Origin: Clostridia bacterium
GTDB taxonomy: Bacteria > Bacillota > Clostridia > Oscillospirales > Acutalibacteraceae
Length of the DNA stretch: 6,042 nt
Direction of reading: 5' to 3'
Assembly: GCA_024404125.1 (NCBI GenBank)
Contig: JAKSQL010000062.1
Coordinates: 1-6,042, forward strand
Shown here: piece after piece, positions 1 through 5,750 of the stretch
Position numbering within the stretch: the stretch's first letter is position 1
Layout of the letters: each line of letters opens with the position of its first letter
Notes under the pieces: model-generated
Database searches by the model: none
What the model was told of the DNA's origin: nothing
The model's input: the letters and a program-made list of their open reading frames with translations, nothing else
Translations under genes and position numbers: made by a program

Positions 1-141
1 TGTGCTGATTTAGACGCCGCTTTCGTAAAATCATTGTATCTTGTTACAACCCAAGCATTGCGGCAGAATATTCACTACCCGATCACGCACCGGCTTATCA
101 GAAATATGCGAAAGGATGAAAAATTGCTTTATGAGGAATAA
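1..141 (+). CDS. mntA: MntA-family minimal nucleotidyltransferase antitoxin, C-terminal part (5' end outside window)
   Basis: Reading frame 1 is open from the window edge to TAA at 139-141 and gives the last 46 residues of a protein. They look like the end of a minimal nucleotidyltransferase: a DLDAAF helix, a beta strand LYLVTTQAL, then RLIRNMRKDEKLLYEE, very like the family's usual VDLVT...RKDE.LLYE ending. In characterised pairs MntA transfers AMP from ATP onto a tyrosine of HepT and so silences the toxin; this is family knowledge. The next gene, overlapping by 11 bp, is hepT, which strongly supports the call. The GS-X10-D-X-D catalytic motif would lie upstream of the window and cannot be checked. 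Oddity: the Asp normally seen in VDLV, commonly the third metal-binding carboxylate, is Tyr here (codon TAT at 37-39). The antitoxin may therefore be altered or inactive; that is inference. Confidence 0.8.
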   Translation, partial: CADLDAAFVKSLYLVTTQALRQNIHYPITHRLIRNMRKDEKLLYEE

Positions 142-523
142 CCGTTCGGCTGATATTGATATACTGATTCATATTTTAAGGTATTGTAATAATGTTTTGG
201 AATTGATAGAGCGATTCGGTAATGATATTAGCATTTTCAAGAATGATATCGCTTACCGTGATTCTGTCAGTATGAATATTTTGCAAATCGGTGAATTGAC
301 TGGAAAACTTTCTGAAGATTATCGCACAAAAACAAAAGATAAGTTGCCGTGGGCGGCAATGAAAAGCATGAGAAATTTCTTTGCTCATAATTACGGTAAT
401 ATGGATGTTAATGTGATTTGGGCTACAGCAATTAACAACATTCCCGAAGTAAAGAAATTTTGTGAATCCGAAACAGCAGGGGCTGTTGCTGAAGATTCAA
501 ATGAAGAGTTTTTAGATATTTGA
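131..523 (+). CDS. hepT: HepT-like HEPN-domain ribonuclease toxin (DUF86 family)
   Basis: This 130-residue protein has the all-helical HepT layout and usual family length. The N-terminal helix carries DIDILIHILRYCNNV, the middle has LQIGELTGKL (51-60), then LPWAAM (72-77). The signature follows as R81-X4-H86-X-Y88 in RNFFAHNYG, with VIWATAINNIPEV after it. Arg and His of this motif form the RNase site of HEPN toxins. The tyrosine is the residue AMPylated by MntA in studied pairs. ATG at 131 is chosen because it begins right at the first family helix and overlaps the mntA stop by 11 bp, suggesting translational coupling. AAAGGA at 111-116 is a possible but distant ribosome binding site. An in-frame ATG at 116 and a TTG at 41 are less likely starts. 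The motif is intact, so the toxin is probably functional. It is followed at once by a terminator. Confidence 0.9.
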   Translation: MRNNRSADIDILIHILRYCNNVLELIERFGNDISIFKNDIAYRDSVSMNILQIGELTGKLSEDYRTKTKDKLPWAAMKSMRNFFAHNYGNMDVNVIWATAINNIPEVKKFCESETAGAVAEDSNEEFLDI

Positions 524-534
524 TATATCAAGCA

Positions 535-568
535 AAAAGGCACGAACCGTAAAAAGTTCGTGCCTTTT
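535..568. terminator. Bidirectional intrinsic terminator between hepT and the leftward spore-protein gene
   Basis: A perfect 13-bp stem is formed by 535-547 and 556-568 around an 8-nt loop. The core is GGCACGAAC pairing with GTTCGTGCC, flanked by an A-run on the left and a T-run on the right. It therefore ends with a U-tract when read in either direction. It lies 11 bp after the hepT stop and about 6 bp after the stop of the convergent gene, so it can end both transcripts. Confidence 0.9.
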
Positions 569-574
569 ATCTTG

Positions 575-820
575 CTAAACTGTTAATCTAAACCGATATG
601 TAAATTCTTTCTGATGCCCGTCTACCCAGCGGTAATTTCGGATGAATTTCATAAGCCGTACAGGACAGATGTTATTAACCATCTGTCCGCCGATAGAACC
701 TGCCTGCTTAGAGGTAAGGTCACCGTTGTAACACTGCTTAAGATTTACGCCTACTTCGTTAGCAGCTTCCATCTTAAAACGGTTAAGAGCGTCCTTTGCT
801 GCAGAATTTTTAGCCATCAT
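575..820 (-). CDS. Alpha/beta-type small acid-soluble spore protein with a replaced C-terminus (chimeric, probably damaged)
   Basis: Residues 1-48 match alpha/beta-type SASPs: AKNSAAKDALNRFKMEAAN, EVGVNLKQ, YNGDLTSKQAGSIGGQMV. Such proteins coat DNA in the dormant spore, protect it from UV and heat, and are cut by the GPR protease during germination. The E-A-A-N-E stretch at 18-22 corresponds to the GPR site. Normally GGQMV is followed by roughly a dozen residues such as K-K-M-I-E that complete the second DNA-binding helix. Here homology stops after V48, and 33 other residues follow (NNICPVRLMKF...YRFRLTV) that I do not recognise. Cys30 stands where Gly is usual. Two adjacent ATGs (820-818 and 817-815) are possible starts; AAGGGGTG on the minus strand at 825-832 serves either. 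DNA binding is probably impaired (inference). The tail could be the 3' remnant of another gene. Confidence 0.8.
   Translation of the reverse strand: MMAKNSAAKDALNRFKMEAANEVGVNLKQCYNGDLTSKQAGSIGGQMVNNICPVRLMKFIRNYRWVDGHQKEFTYRFRLTV
663..688. repeat. Perfect 9-bp inverted repeat with 8-nt spacer at the point where spore-protein homology ends
   Basis: GGACAGATG at 663-671 is the exact reverse complement of CATCTGTCC at 680-688. One arm is the native spore-protein sequence coding GQM (seen from the minus strand). The other arm lies in the unrelated tail. No T-run follows on either side, so this is not a classical terminator. It may be a recombination scar, a recombinase target or chance. Confidence 0.6.
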
Positions 821-824
821 TTTT

Positions 825-832
825 CACCCCTT
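825..832 (-). promoter_or_regulatory. Ribosome binding site of the spore-protein gene
   Basis: On the minus strand this reads AAGGGGTG, placed about 6 nt before the first of two tandem ATG codons and about 9 nt before the second. It does not decide between them. The second ATG gives the more typical MAKNSAAK start. Confidence 0.7.
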
Positions 833-858
833 GTTTTTTAAACTTGCGCTTGCATTGT

Positions 859-888
859 TATTGTACGTTGATTTAAAAAAACTATGCT
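859..888 (-). promoter_or_regulatory. Candidate sigma-G (forespore) promoter for the spore-protein gene
   Basis: On the minus strand AGCATA (888-883) is followed after 17 nt by TACAATA (865-859). This resembles the sigma-G pattern TGMATA-N17/18-CATNNTA at 5 of 6 and most -10 positions. It would give a leader of about 30 nt before the start codon. Forespore control is expected for this protein family. The same -10 also resembles a sigma-A element (TACAAT), so the assignment rests partly on the gene's identity. Confidence 0.4.
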
Positions 889-916
889 TGGTAAATTATG
901 TGGTTAATGTTATGCT
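888..916 (+). promoter_or_regulatory. Candidate sigma-A promoter with extended -10 for the ruvCAB operon
   Basis: TTGGTA (888-893) is separated by 17 nt from TATGCT (911-916), and a TG dinucleotide at 908-909 gives an extended -10. Each hexamer matches consensus at 4 of 6 positions. It lies about 80 bp before the ruvC start in a very AT-rich leader, so other placements are possible. I see no clear LexA/SOS box (CGAAC-N4-GTTCG type) in 841-996. Confidence 0.4.
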
Positions 917-996
917 TTTTAAAAAAATTTATTCTTAAAAATACTTTTTATATTTATTTAACAAAAAATTTATTGAATGAAATTTATTGGCTTGTT

Positions 997-1500
997 ATGC
1001 GGATTTTAGGCATTGACCCAGGATATGCAATAGTAGGTTACGGCATAGTTGATTACGATAATTTTCGTTTTAAAACGGTAGGTTACGGCGCAATAACCAC
1101 AAAGGCGGGAACACCGTTTTGCGAGCGACTTGCCGATATATACAACGATATGCTTTCGGTTATAGATAAGTATAAACCCGAAAGTCTTTCTATTGAAAAA
1201 CTTTATTTCAATACCAATACCACAACCGCCATTGAGGTTGCAGAAGCGAGAGGGGTAATACTTCTTGCAGCGCAGAGCAAAGGCATTAAAGTTTATGAGT
1301 ATACACCGCTTCAGGTTAAATCTTCAATTACCGGTTACGGAAAAGCCGAAAAGCATCAGGTTATGGAAATGGTAAAAAGTTTTTTGTGTTTAAACAGTGT
1401 TCCGAAGCCGGACGATACTGCAGATGCGTTAGCCCTTGCAATTTGCCACGCGCACAGTGCGGGGAGTACGTTCGGTAAACTTTCAAAGGAGGTAAAATAA
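997..1500 (+). CDS. ruvC: Crossover junction endodeoxyribonuclease RuvC
   Basis: RuvC resolves Holliday junctions by paired nicks, working with the RuvAB motor during recombinational repair. The 167-residue product matches the family length. The RNase H-like fold's acidic residues are all visible: D7 in MRILGIDPG, E67 in LSIEKLYF, and D140 and D143 in KPDDTADALALAICH. The glycine-rich GIDPGYAIVGYG strand pair and TTAIEVAEARGV helix are also typical. ATG at 997 is chosen because it starts exactly at the conserved first strand. The frame is open further upstream to an ATG at 898, but that would add 33 AT-rich, unconserved residues. No convincing Shine-Dalgarno precedes 997, which is odd beside the strong sites of the following genes. 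It is the first gene of the operon; the stop directly abuts the ruvA start. Confidence 0.95.
   Translation: MRILGIDPGYAIVGYGIVDYDNFRFKTVGYGAITTKAGTPFCERLADIYNDMLSVIDKYKPESLSIEKLYFNTNTTTAIEVAEARGVILLAAQSKGIKVYEYTPLQVKSSITGYGKAEKHQVMEMVKSFLCLNSVPKPDDTADALALAICHAHSAGSTFGKLSKEVK
1485..1493 (+). promoter_or_regulatory. Strong ribosome binding site for ruvA inside the end of ruvC
   Basis: AAAGGAGGT is a near-perfect complement to the 16S rRNA tail. It lies 7 nt before the ruvA ATG at 1501 and fixes that start. It is placed within the last codons of ruvC, so the two genes are probably translated together. Confidence 0.9.
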
Positions 1501-2106
1501 ATGATTTCGTCACTTAAAGGCAAACTGATTTTTAAGGACGCCAATTTCGTGGTAATTGAATGCGGCGGTGTGGGTTTTAAGTGTTTTATCACTAAAAATA
1601 CCTTTTATAATTTAGGTCATATAGGGGACGAGGTTTTTGTATTTACCTACCTTTGCGTTAAGGAAGATGCGCTTGACCTATACGGTTTTCTTTCAAACGA
1701 TGAACTTGAAAGTTTTAAACTTATAACCTCTGTAAGCGGGGTAGGGCCTAAAATAGGTCTTGCACTGCTTTCGGAATTTCCAAGCGATAAATTAAGCATT
1801 TATATTGCTTCGGGCGATGCAAAAGCCCTTACGGCAGCAAGCGGAGTAGGTCTTAAACTTGCTCAACGCATAGTGCTTGAACTTAAAGATAAAATAGGCG
1901 CTATAGCGAGCGAAGATATTTTAGGCGATATAAAGGCGGTAGGAAACGCAAACGTTAATTCCGCGTCAAAAGAAGCAATAGAGGCACTTTGTGCGCTCGG
2001 GTACACACAAAGCGAAGCATCTCTTGCCGTAGGTAAACTTGATGCTTCCCTTTCGGTAGATGAACTGATAAAACTTGCACTAAAATCACTTGCAAGGGGG
2101 ATATAA
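1501..2106 (+). CDS. ruvA: Holliday junction DNA helicase subunit RuvA
   Basis: RuvA forms tetramers that bind the four-way junction and load RuvB hexamers for branch migration. The 201-residue protein shows the three expected domains. An N-terminal OB fold (about 1-63) ends in VKEDALDLYGF, whose E55-D56 are the acidic pin residues. The middle domain has two helix-hairpin-helix motifs, LITSVSGVGPKIGLALL (75-90) and LTAASGVGLKLAQRIVLELKDK (110-131). After a flexible linker (about 135-153) comes a C-terminal UBA-like RuvB-binding domain, with EAIEALCALGYTQSEA at 158-173. The protein is complete with no missing motif. The gene starts directly after ruvC and is followed 3 bp later by ruvB, the usual ruvCAB order. 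Confidence 0.96.
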   Translation: MISSLKGKLIFKDANFVVIECGGVGFKCFITKNTFYNLGHIGDEVFVFTYLCVKEDALDLYGFLSNDELESFKLITSVSGVGPKIGLALLSEFPSDKLSIYIASGDAKALTAASGVGLKLAQRIVLELKDKIGAIASEDILGDIKAVGNANVNSASKEAIEALCALGYTQSEASLAVGKLDASLSVDELIKLALKSLARGI

Positions 2107-2109
2107 GTA

Positions 2110-3150
2110 ATGATAGAAGAAGAAATGGATTTTGAAAACCGAATTGTTTCTCCCGAATATAATTATGCCGATGAGGATACCGAAATATCTCTGCGCCCTA
2201 AAACGCTTGACGAATATATCGGTCAGGATAAGGCAAAAGAAAATTTAAGTATATATATCAAGGCGGCAAAAATGCGAAACGAATGCCTTGACCACTGTTT
2301 GCTATACGGCCCTCCGGGACTCGGTAAAACCACCCTTTCGGGCATAATAGCAAGAGAGATGGGGGTTAATTTCAGAGTAACCTCGGGACCTGCCATAGAA
2401 AAGCAGGGCGATTTAGTGGCGATACTTACCTCTCTTAACGAGGGTGACGTTTTATTTATTGACGAAATACACCGTCTGCCACGAAATGTTGAGGAAATTC
2501 TTTATCCCGCAATGGAAGATTTCTCGCTTGATATAATGCTCGGCAAAGGACCTTCCGCAAGGTCAATACGGCTTGATGTTCCGCATTTTACGTTAGTAGG
2601 TGCAACCACGCGTTCAGGTCAACTCACAGCGCCGCTCAGAGATAGATTCGGTGTGCTTTTGCGACTTGAACTTTATACACCCGAACAGTTAGCGCAGATA
2701 GTTAAGCGCTCTGCGGGCATACTCGGTATAGAAATTGATAATGACGGTGCGCGCGAAATCGCTTCCCGTTCAAGAGGCACACCGCGTATTGCAAACCGTC
2801 TTTTAAAGCGGGTAAGAGATATAGCGCAGGTTGAGTTTGACGGTGCTATCACAGAGCAGGTCGCACAAAAAGCGCTCGAAAGATTTGAGATAGACGAATT
2901 GGGCCTTGACGATTTTGACCGCAGAATGCTTGAAACGATAATAAATAATTACGGCGGCGGACCTGTCGGTCTTGATACACTTTCTGCGGCGGTAGGCGAA
3001 GAGTCGGTCACCATTGAGGACGTTTACGAGCCGTACCTTATGCAGATAGGATTTTTAACCCGTACTTTAAGGGGCAGGTGCGTAACAAAACTTGCTTACG
3101 AGCATTTGGGGATCGCACAAAATACCGCCCAACAGTCACTTGATTTGTAA
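2110..3150 (+). CDS. ruvB: Holliday junction branch migration ATPase RuvB
   Basis: RuvB is the AAA+ ring motor that pumps DNA through the RuvA-bound junction. The 346-residue product has standard length. Visible parts are [13 protein letters not shown] near residue 27, Walker A GPPGLGKT at 67-74, Walker B LFIDEIH at 115-121, sensor 1 GATTRSG at 164-170, the arginine-finger region APLRDRFG at 174-181, and sensor 2 GTPRIANR at 223-230. The C-terminal winged-helix domain carries [17 protein letters not shown] (282-298) and [13 protein letters not shown] (307-319). ATG at 2110 has AAGGGGG at 2094-2100 as ribosome binding site. A second in-frame Met at residue 6 is possible but less well spaced. 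The gene belongs to the ruvCAB block and appears intact. Confidence 0.97.
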   Translation: MIEEEMDFENRIVSPEYNYADEDTEISLRPKTLDEYIGQDKAKENLSIYIKAAKMRNECLDHCLLYGPPGLGKTTLSGIIAREMGVNFRVTSGPAIEKQGDLVAILTSLNEGDVLFIDEIHRLPRNVEEILYPAMEDFSLDIMLGKGPSARSIRLDVPHFTLVGATTRSGQLTAPLRDRFGVLLRLELYTPEQLAQIVKRSAGILGIEIDNDGAREIASRSRGTPRIANRLLKRVRDIAQVEFDGAITEQVAQKALERFEIDELGLDDFDRRMLETIINNYGGGPVGLDTLSAAVGEESVTIEDVYEPYLMQIGFLTRTLRGRCVTKLAYEHLGIAQNTAQQSLDL

Positions 3151-3163
3151 GGATAAAGAGTAA

Positions 3164-4027
3164 ATGAGAGAAGTAACAGAGTTTAACGATTTTGAACTTA
3201 TCGACGCGGATAACGGCGAGCGGCTTGAACGTTGGGGCGATATAATTCTTATCCGTCCCGACCCGCAGGTTATATGGTCGTTAGGTAAATCCGACAGCCG
3301 TTGGAACAGCGCAAATGCCGTATACCATAGGTCAAATTCGGGCGGCGGATATTGGGAAAAGTTAAAACCCGTGCCGGACGTTTGGTCGGTAGATTACAAA
3401 GGACTTACGTTTCGCTTAAAACCTATGGGCTTTAAGCATACGGGACTTTTTCCCGAGCAGGCAGTAAATTGGTCGCTTGCCATGGAACTTATCACAAAGG
3501 CAAACAGAGAGATAAACGTCCTTAATCTTTTTTCTTATACGGGTGCCGCAACACTTGCCTGCTTAAAAGCAGGGGCAAAGGTAACCCATGTAGATGCATC
3601 AAAAGGTATGGTACAGTGGGCAAAAGAAAATGCGGCGGCATCAAATTTAGCCGATAGACCGGTGCGTTGGCTTGTAGACGACTGCTTAAAATTCGTAAAC
3701 AGAGAAATAAGGCGCGGTAATAAATACGATGCGATTATTATGGACCCGCCTTCCTACGGCAGAGGTCCAAACGGCGAGGTTTGGAAACTTGAACAGAATA
3801 TCGGTGAACTGCTTTCAAAAACGGGGCAACTCTTAAGCGATAAGCCGCTCTTTTTCTTCCTTAATTCCTACACCGGCGGACTTTCTCCCACACTGCTAAA
3901 CTTTATGGTAAGGCAGTATATAGCGCCAAAGGGCAAAGGAACTATTACAACCGATGAAATCGGGCTTCGGGTAAGTTGCAAGGACGTAGTACTCCCTTGC
4001 GGAAATACAACTATTTGGACGGAGTAA
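3164..4027 (+). CDS. Class I SAM-dependent RNA methyltransferase, COG1092 (RlmI/RlmK-like) without PUA domain
   Basis: This 287-residue protein carries a Rossmann-type methyltransferase domain. Motif I is VLNLFSYTGAATLACLKAG (119-137), followed by the acidic V-D-A-S loop (143-146) that should bind SAM ribose. The catalytic motif IV is IMDPPSYGRG (192-201). FKHTGLFPEQAVNW (90-103) resembles the TG.F.eQ segment of the COG1092 rRNA methyltransferase group. The N-terminal 85 residues form a small beta-rich part (LERWGDIILIRPDPQ) and do not look like the PUA domain of E. coli RlmI. The exact substrate, probably a nucleotide in 23S rRNA, cannot be read from sequence. ATG 3164 has AAGGAT at 3149-3154, overlapping the ruvB stop. 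The gene sits 13 bp after ruvB and 1 bp before ecfA1, so it is part of the same operon. Confidence 0.85.
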   Translation: MREVTEFNDFELIDADNGERLERWGDIILIRPDPQVIWSLGKSDSRWNSANAVYHRSNSGGGYWEKLKPVPDVWSVDYKGLTFRLKPMGFKHTGLFPEQAVNWSLAMELITKANREINVLNLFSYTGAATLACLKAGAKVTHVDASKGMVQWAKENAAASNLADRPVRWLVDDCLKFVNREIRRGNKYDAIIMDPPSYGRGPNGEVWKLEQNIGELLSKTGQLLSDKPLFFFLNSYTGGLSPTLLNFMVRQYIAPKGKGTITTDEIGLRVSCKDVVLPCGNTTIWTE

Positions 4028-4028
4028 A

Positions 4029-4880
4029 ATGGATAACATAATCGAGGTAAAAGACGTTACTTTCAAGTACTGTAACAGCGAGGTTGAAAAAACCGTAATC
4101 AAAAATTTTAATATTGCCTTTAAGCGCGGCAGTTTTACCGTAATTTTAGGCAAAAACGGGTCGGGTAAATCAACCCTTGCAAAACTGCTTAACGGACTTT
4201 ATAAACCCGATAGCGGCGACGTTTTGGTTGACGGTGTAAATACAAAAGACGAAACAAGCGAAATAGATATAAAGCGCAAAGTAGGTATGGTATTTCAAAA
4301 TCCCGATAACCAACTTATCGCGTCTATCGTAGAAGAAGATGTTGCATTTGGTCCCGAAAATTTAGGGCTTGAACCCGAAATCATAAGGGAACGTGTTGAT
4401 ACCGCGCTTAAATCGGTCGGAATGTCAAAGTTTTCAAAATCGACACCGCATCACCTTTCGGGAGGTCAAAAGCAGCGGATAGCCATAGCGGGAATACTTG
4501 CTATGAAACCCGACTGTATAGTTTTAGACGAGCCGACCGCGATGTTAGACCCGAAGGGAAGAGCGGAGATAGTTAAAACGGTTGAAAAGTTAAACAAAGA
4601 AGAAAATATGACCGTAATACTCATAACTCACTTTATGGAAGAAGCGCAGAACGCCGATAGAGTAGTAGTTATGAACGAGGGCAGTATCGTTGCGGACGGT
4701 ACTCCAAAAGATGTATTTTGCGATATTGATTTGCTTAAATCGGTAAACCTTGACGTACCGCAAACCACCGAGTTGTTACACCGTCTTAAAAACGGCGGCG
4801 CTAATATAAAAACCAATGTAATTTCTATTGAAGAAGCAGACGAGGCGATTGCACGGGCGCTTCATTTGGAGGAAATTTAG
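4029..4880 (+). CDS. ecfA1: ECF transporter ATPase EcfA1 (CbiO-type)
   Basis: This is one of the two ATPases of the energy-coupling factor module that drives vitamin or metal uptake by exchangeable S components. The 283-residue ABC protein has Walker A GKNGSGKST (41-49), Q-loop FQNPDNQ with Q90, signature LSGGQKQR (143-150), Walker B CIVLDEP with E168 (163-169), D-loop AMLDP (171-175) and H-loop histidine 201 in ITHFMEEA. FQNPDNQ and FGPENLGL are typical of EcfA1. The C-terminal tail after about 240 is the usual ECF ATPase extension. GGAG at 4021-4024 lies close before ATG 4029, overlapping the end of the methyltransferase gene. Pairing with the next ATPase and with EcfT supports the assignment. 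It is cytoplasmic, at the inner face of the membrane. Confidence 0.95.
   Translation: MDNIIEVKDVTFKYCNSEVEKTVIKNFNIAFKRGSFTVILGKNGSGKSTLAKLLNGLYKPDSGDVLVDGVNTKDETSEIDIKRKVGMVFQNPDNQLIASIVEEDVAFGPENLGLEPEIIRERVDTALKSVGMSKFSKSTPHHLSGGQKQRIAIAGILAMKPDCIVLDEPTAMLDPKGRAEIVKTVEKLNKEENMTVILITHFMEEAQNADRVVVMNEGSIVADGTPKDVFCDIDLLKSVNLDVPQTTELLHRLKNGGANIKTNVISIEEADEAIARALHLEEI
4868..4872 (+). promoter_or_regulatory. Ribosome binding site that supports the TTG start of ecfA2
   Basis: GGAGG inside the last codons of ecfA1 lies 8 nt before TTG at 4881. No ATG or GTG at a suitable distance would serve instead, so the site decides the start. Confidence 0.8.
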
Positions 4881-5750
4881 TTGTCAGAAGTTATCAGTGT
4901 AAAAAATCTTACCTATACTTACGGCGGAAATACTCCGTTTGTAAACGATGCAATAAGCGATATTACTTTCAGTATCGAAAGCGGAGAGATTATCGGTATT
5001 ATCGGTCATACCGGCTCGGGTAAATCCACCTTGGTACAACACCTTAACGGTCTTATAAAGGCAACCTCGGGCGAAGTGCTTTACCGCGGTAAGAATATAT
5101 GGGAGAACCCTAAAAAAATAAAAGACATACGTTTTAAGATAGGTCTTGTGTTTCAGTACCCCGAGTACCAACTTTTTGAGGAAACCGTATTTAAAGATAT
5201 TGCATACGGCCCGTCTAATATGGGACTTTCGGGCGATGAGTTAAATAAAAGAGTTTTTGAAATATGTTCGCTGCTTGATATACCGAATGAGTATATCGAA
5301 AAATCGCCGTTTGATTTATCGGGCGGCGAAAAGCGCAGGGTGGCAATTGCAGGCGTTATGGCAATGCAACCTGATGTTTTGGTACTTGATGAGCCGGTAG
5401 CAGGGCTTGACCCAAAAGGCAGAGCCGATGTTATAAAAATGATTAACGCGTACAGAAACACATATAATGCTACCGTTATCATTATTTCTCATAATATGGA
5501 GGATATGGCGCTTCTTGCGGACAGACTGCTTGTTATGAATAACGGCAAAGCGGTATGTTTTGATAAAACCGAAAAAGTTTTTTCGAATGCCGATACTTTA
5601 AAAAGCATAGGTCTTAACGTGCCGATAGTAACCTCCGTATTATTAAAACTCAAAGAAAAAAATCCAAATATAAGGGCGGATATTTTTACCGTAGATAAAG
5701 CGGTAGAGTATCTTCTCGGCATAAAAGCCGAAGGTGATAAGAATGCTTAA
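4881..5750 (+). CDS. ecfA2: ECF transporter ATPase EcfA2 (CbiO-type), TTG start
   Basis: This second ATPase forms the EcfA1-EcfA2 heterodimer. Its 289 residues contain Walker A GHTGSGKST (42-50), Q-loop FQYPEYQLFEETV with Q92, signature LSGGEKRR (146-153), Walker B VLVLDEP with E171 (166-172), D-loop AGLDP (174-178) and H204 in ISHNMEDMA. FQYPEYQLFEETV and IAYGPSNMGL are hallmarks of EcfA2. The start is TTG at 4881: it directly follows the ecfA1 TAG, GGAGG at 4868-4872 lies 8 nt upstream, and the first residues (SEVISVKNLTYTY) align with the family N-terminus. The next in-frame ATG is far inside the domain. Its 3' end overlaps ecfT by 8 bp, a sign of coupled translation of complex partners. 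Confidence 0.95.
   Translation: MSEVISVKNLTYTYGGNTPFVNDAISDITFSIESGEIIGIIGHTGSGKSTLVQHLNGLIKATSGEVLYRGKNIWENPKKIKDIRFKIGLVFQYPEYQLFEETVFKDIAYGPSNMGLSGDELNKRVFEICSLLDIPNEYIEKSPFDLSGGEKRRVAIAGVMAMQPDVLVLDEPVAGLDPKGRADVIKMINAYRNTYNATVIIISHNMEDMALLADRLLVMNNGKAVCFDKTEKVFSNADTLKSIGLNVPIVTSVLLKLKEKNPNIRADIFTVDKAVEYLLGIKAEGDKNA

Noticed and set aside
41..130. Upstream extension of the hepT frame from TTG 41 or ATG 116
   Set aside because: These 30 codons lie over the end of mntA in another frame and do not resemble a HEPN N-terminus. The family helix begins right after ATG 131.
539..564. Terminator stem GGCACGAAC/GTTCGTGCC considered as a transposon end or LexA-like palindrome
   Set aside because: The stem with flanking A- and T-runs between two convergent genes is explained fully as a bidirectional terminator. 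No transposase or target duplication is visible.
614..841. 75-codon rightward open frame opposite the spore protein gene
   Set aside because: It has no family resemblance or good ribosome binding site and lies antisense to a recognisable gene.
898..996. N-terminal extension of ruvC from ATG 898
   Set aside because: RuvC proteins begin at the MRILGIDPG strand. The extra 33 residues come from very AT-rich DNA and would make the protein unusually long.
841..996. Possible riboswitch, small RNA or SOS box in the leader before ruvC
   Set aside because: The region is A/T runs without a stable GC-rich fold, and I found no CGAAC-N4-GTTCG type LexA site.
1830..1893. Second helix-hairpin-helix of RuvA reading GVGLKLAQR instead of the common GIGKKTAER
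   Set aside because: The change is within normal family variation and the flanking IVLELKDK is intact, so there is no sign of lost function.
5153..5482. 109-codon leftward open frame inside ecfA2
   Set aside because: It is antisense to well-conserved ABC ATPase motifs (Walker B and signature) and is a shadow of that coding sequence.
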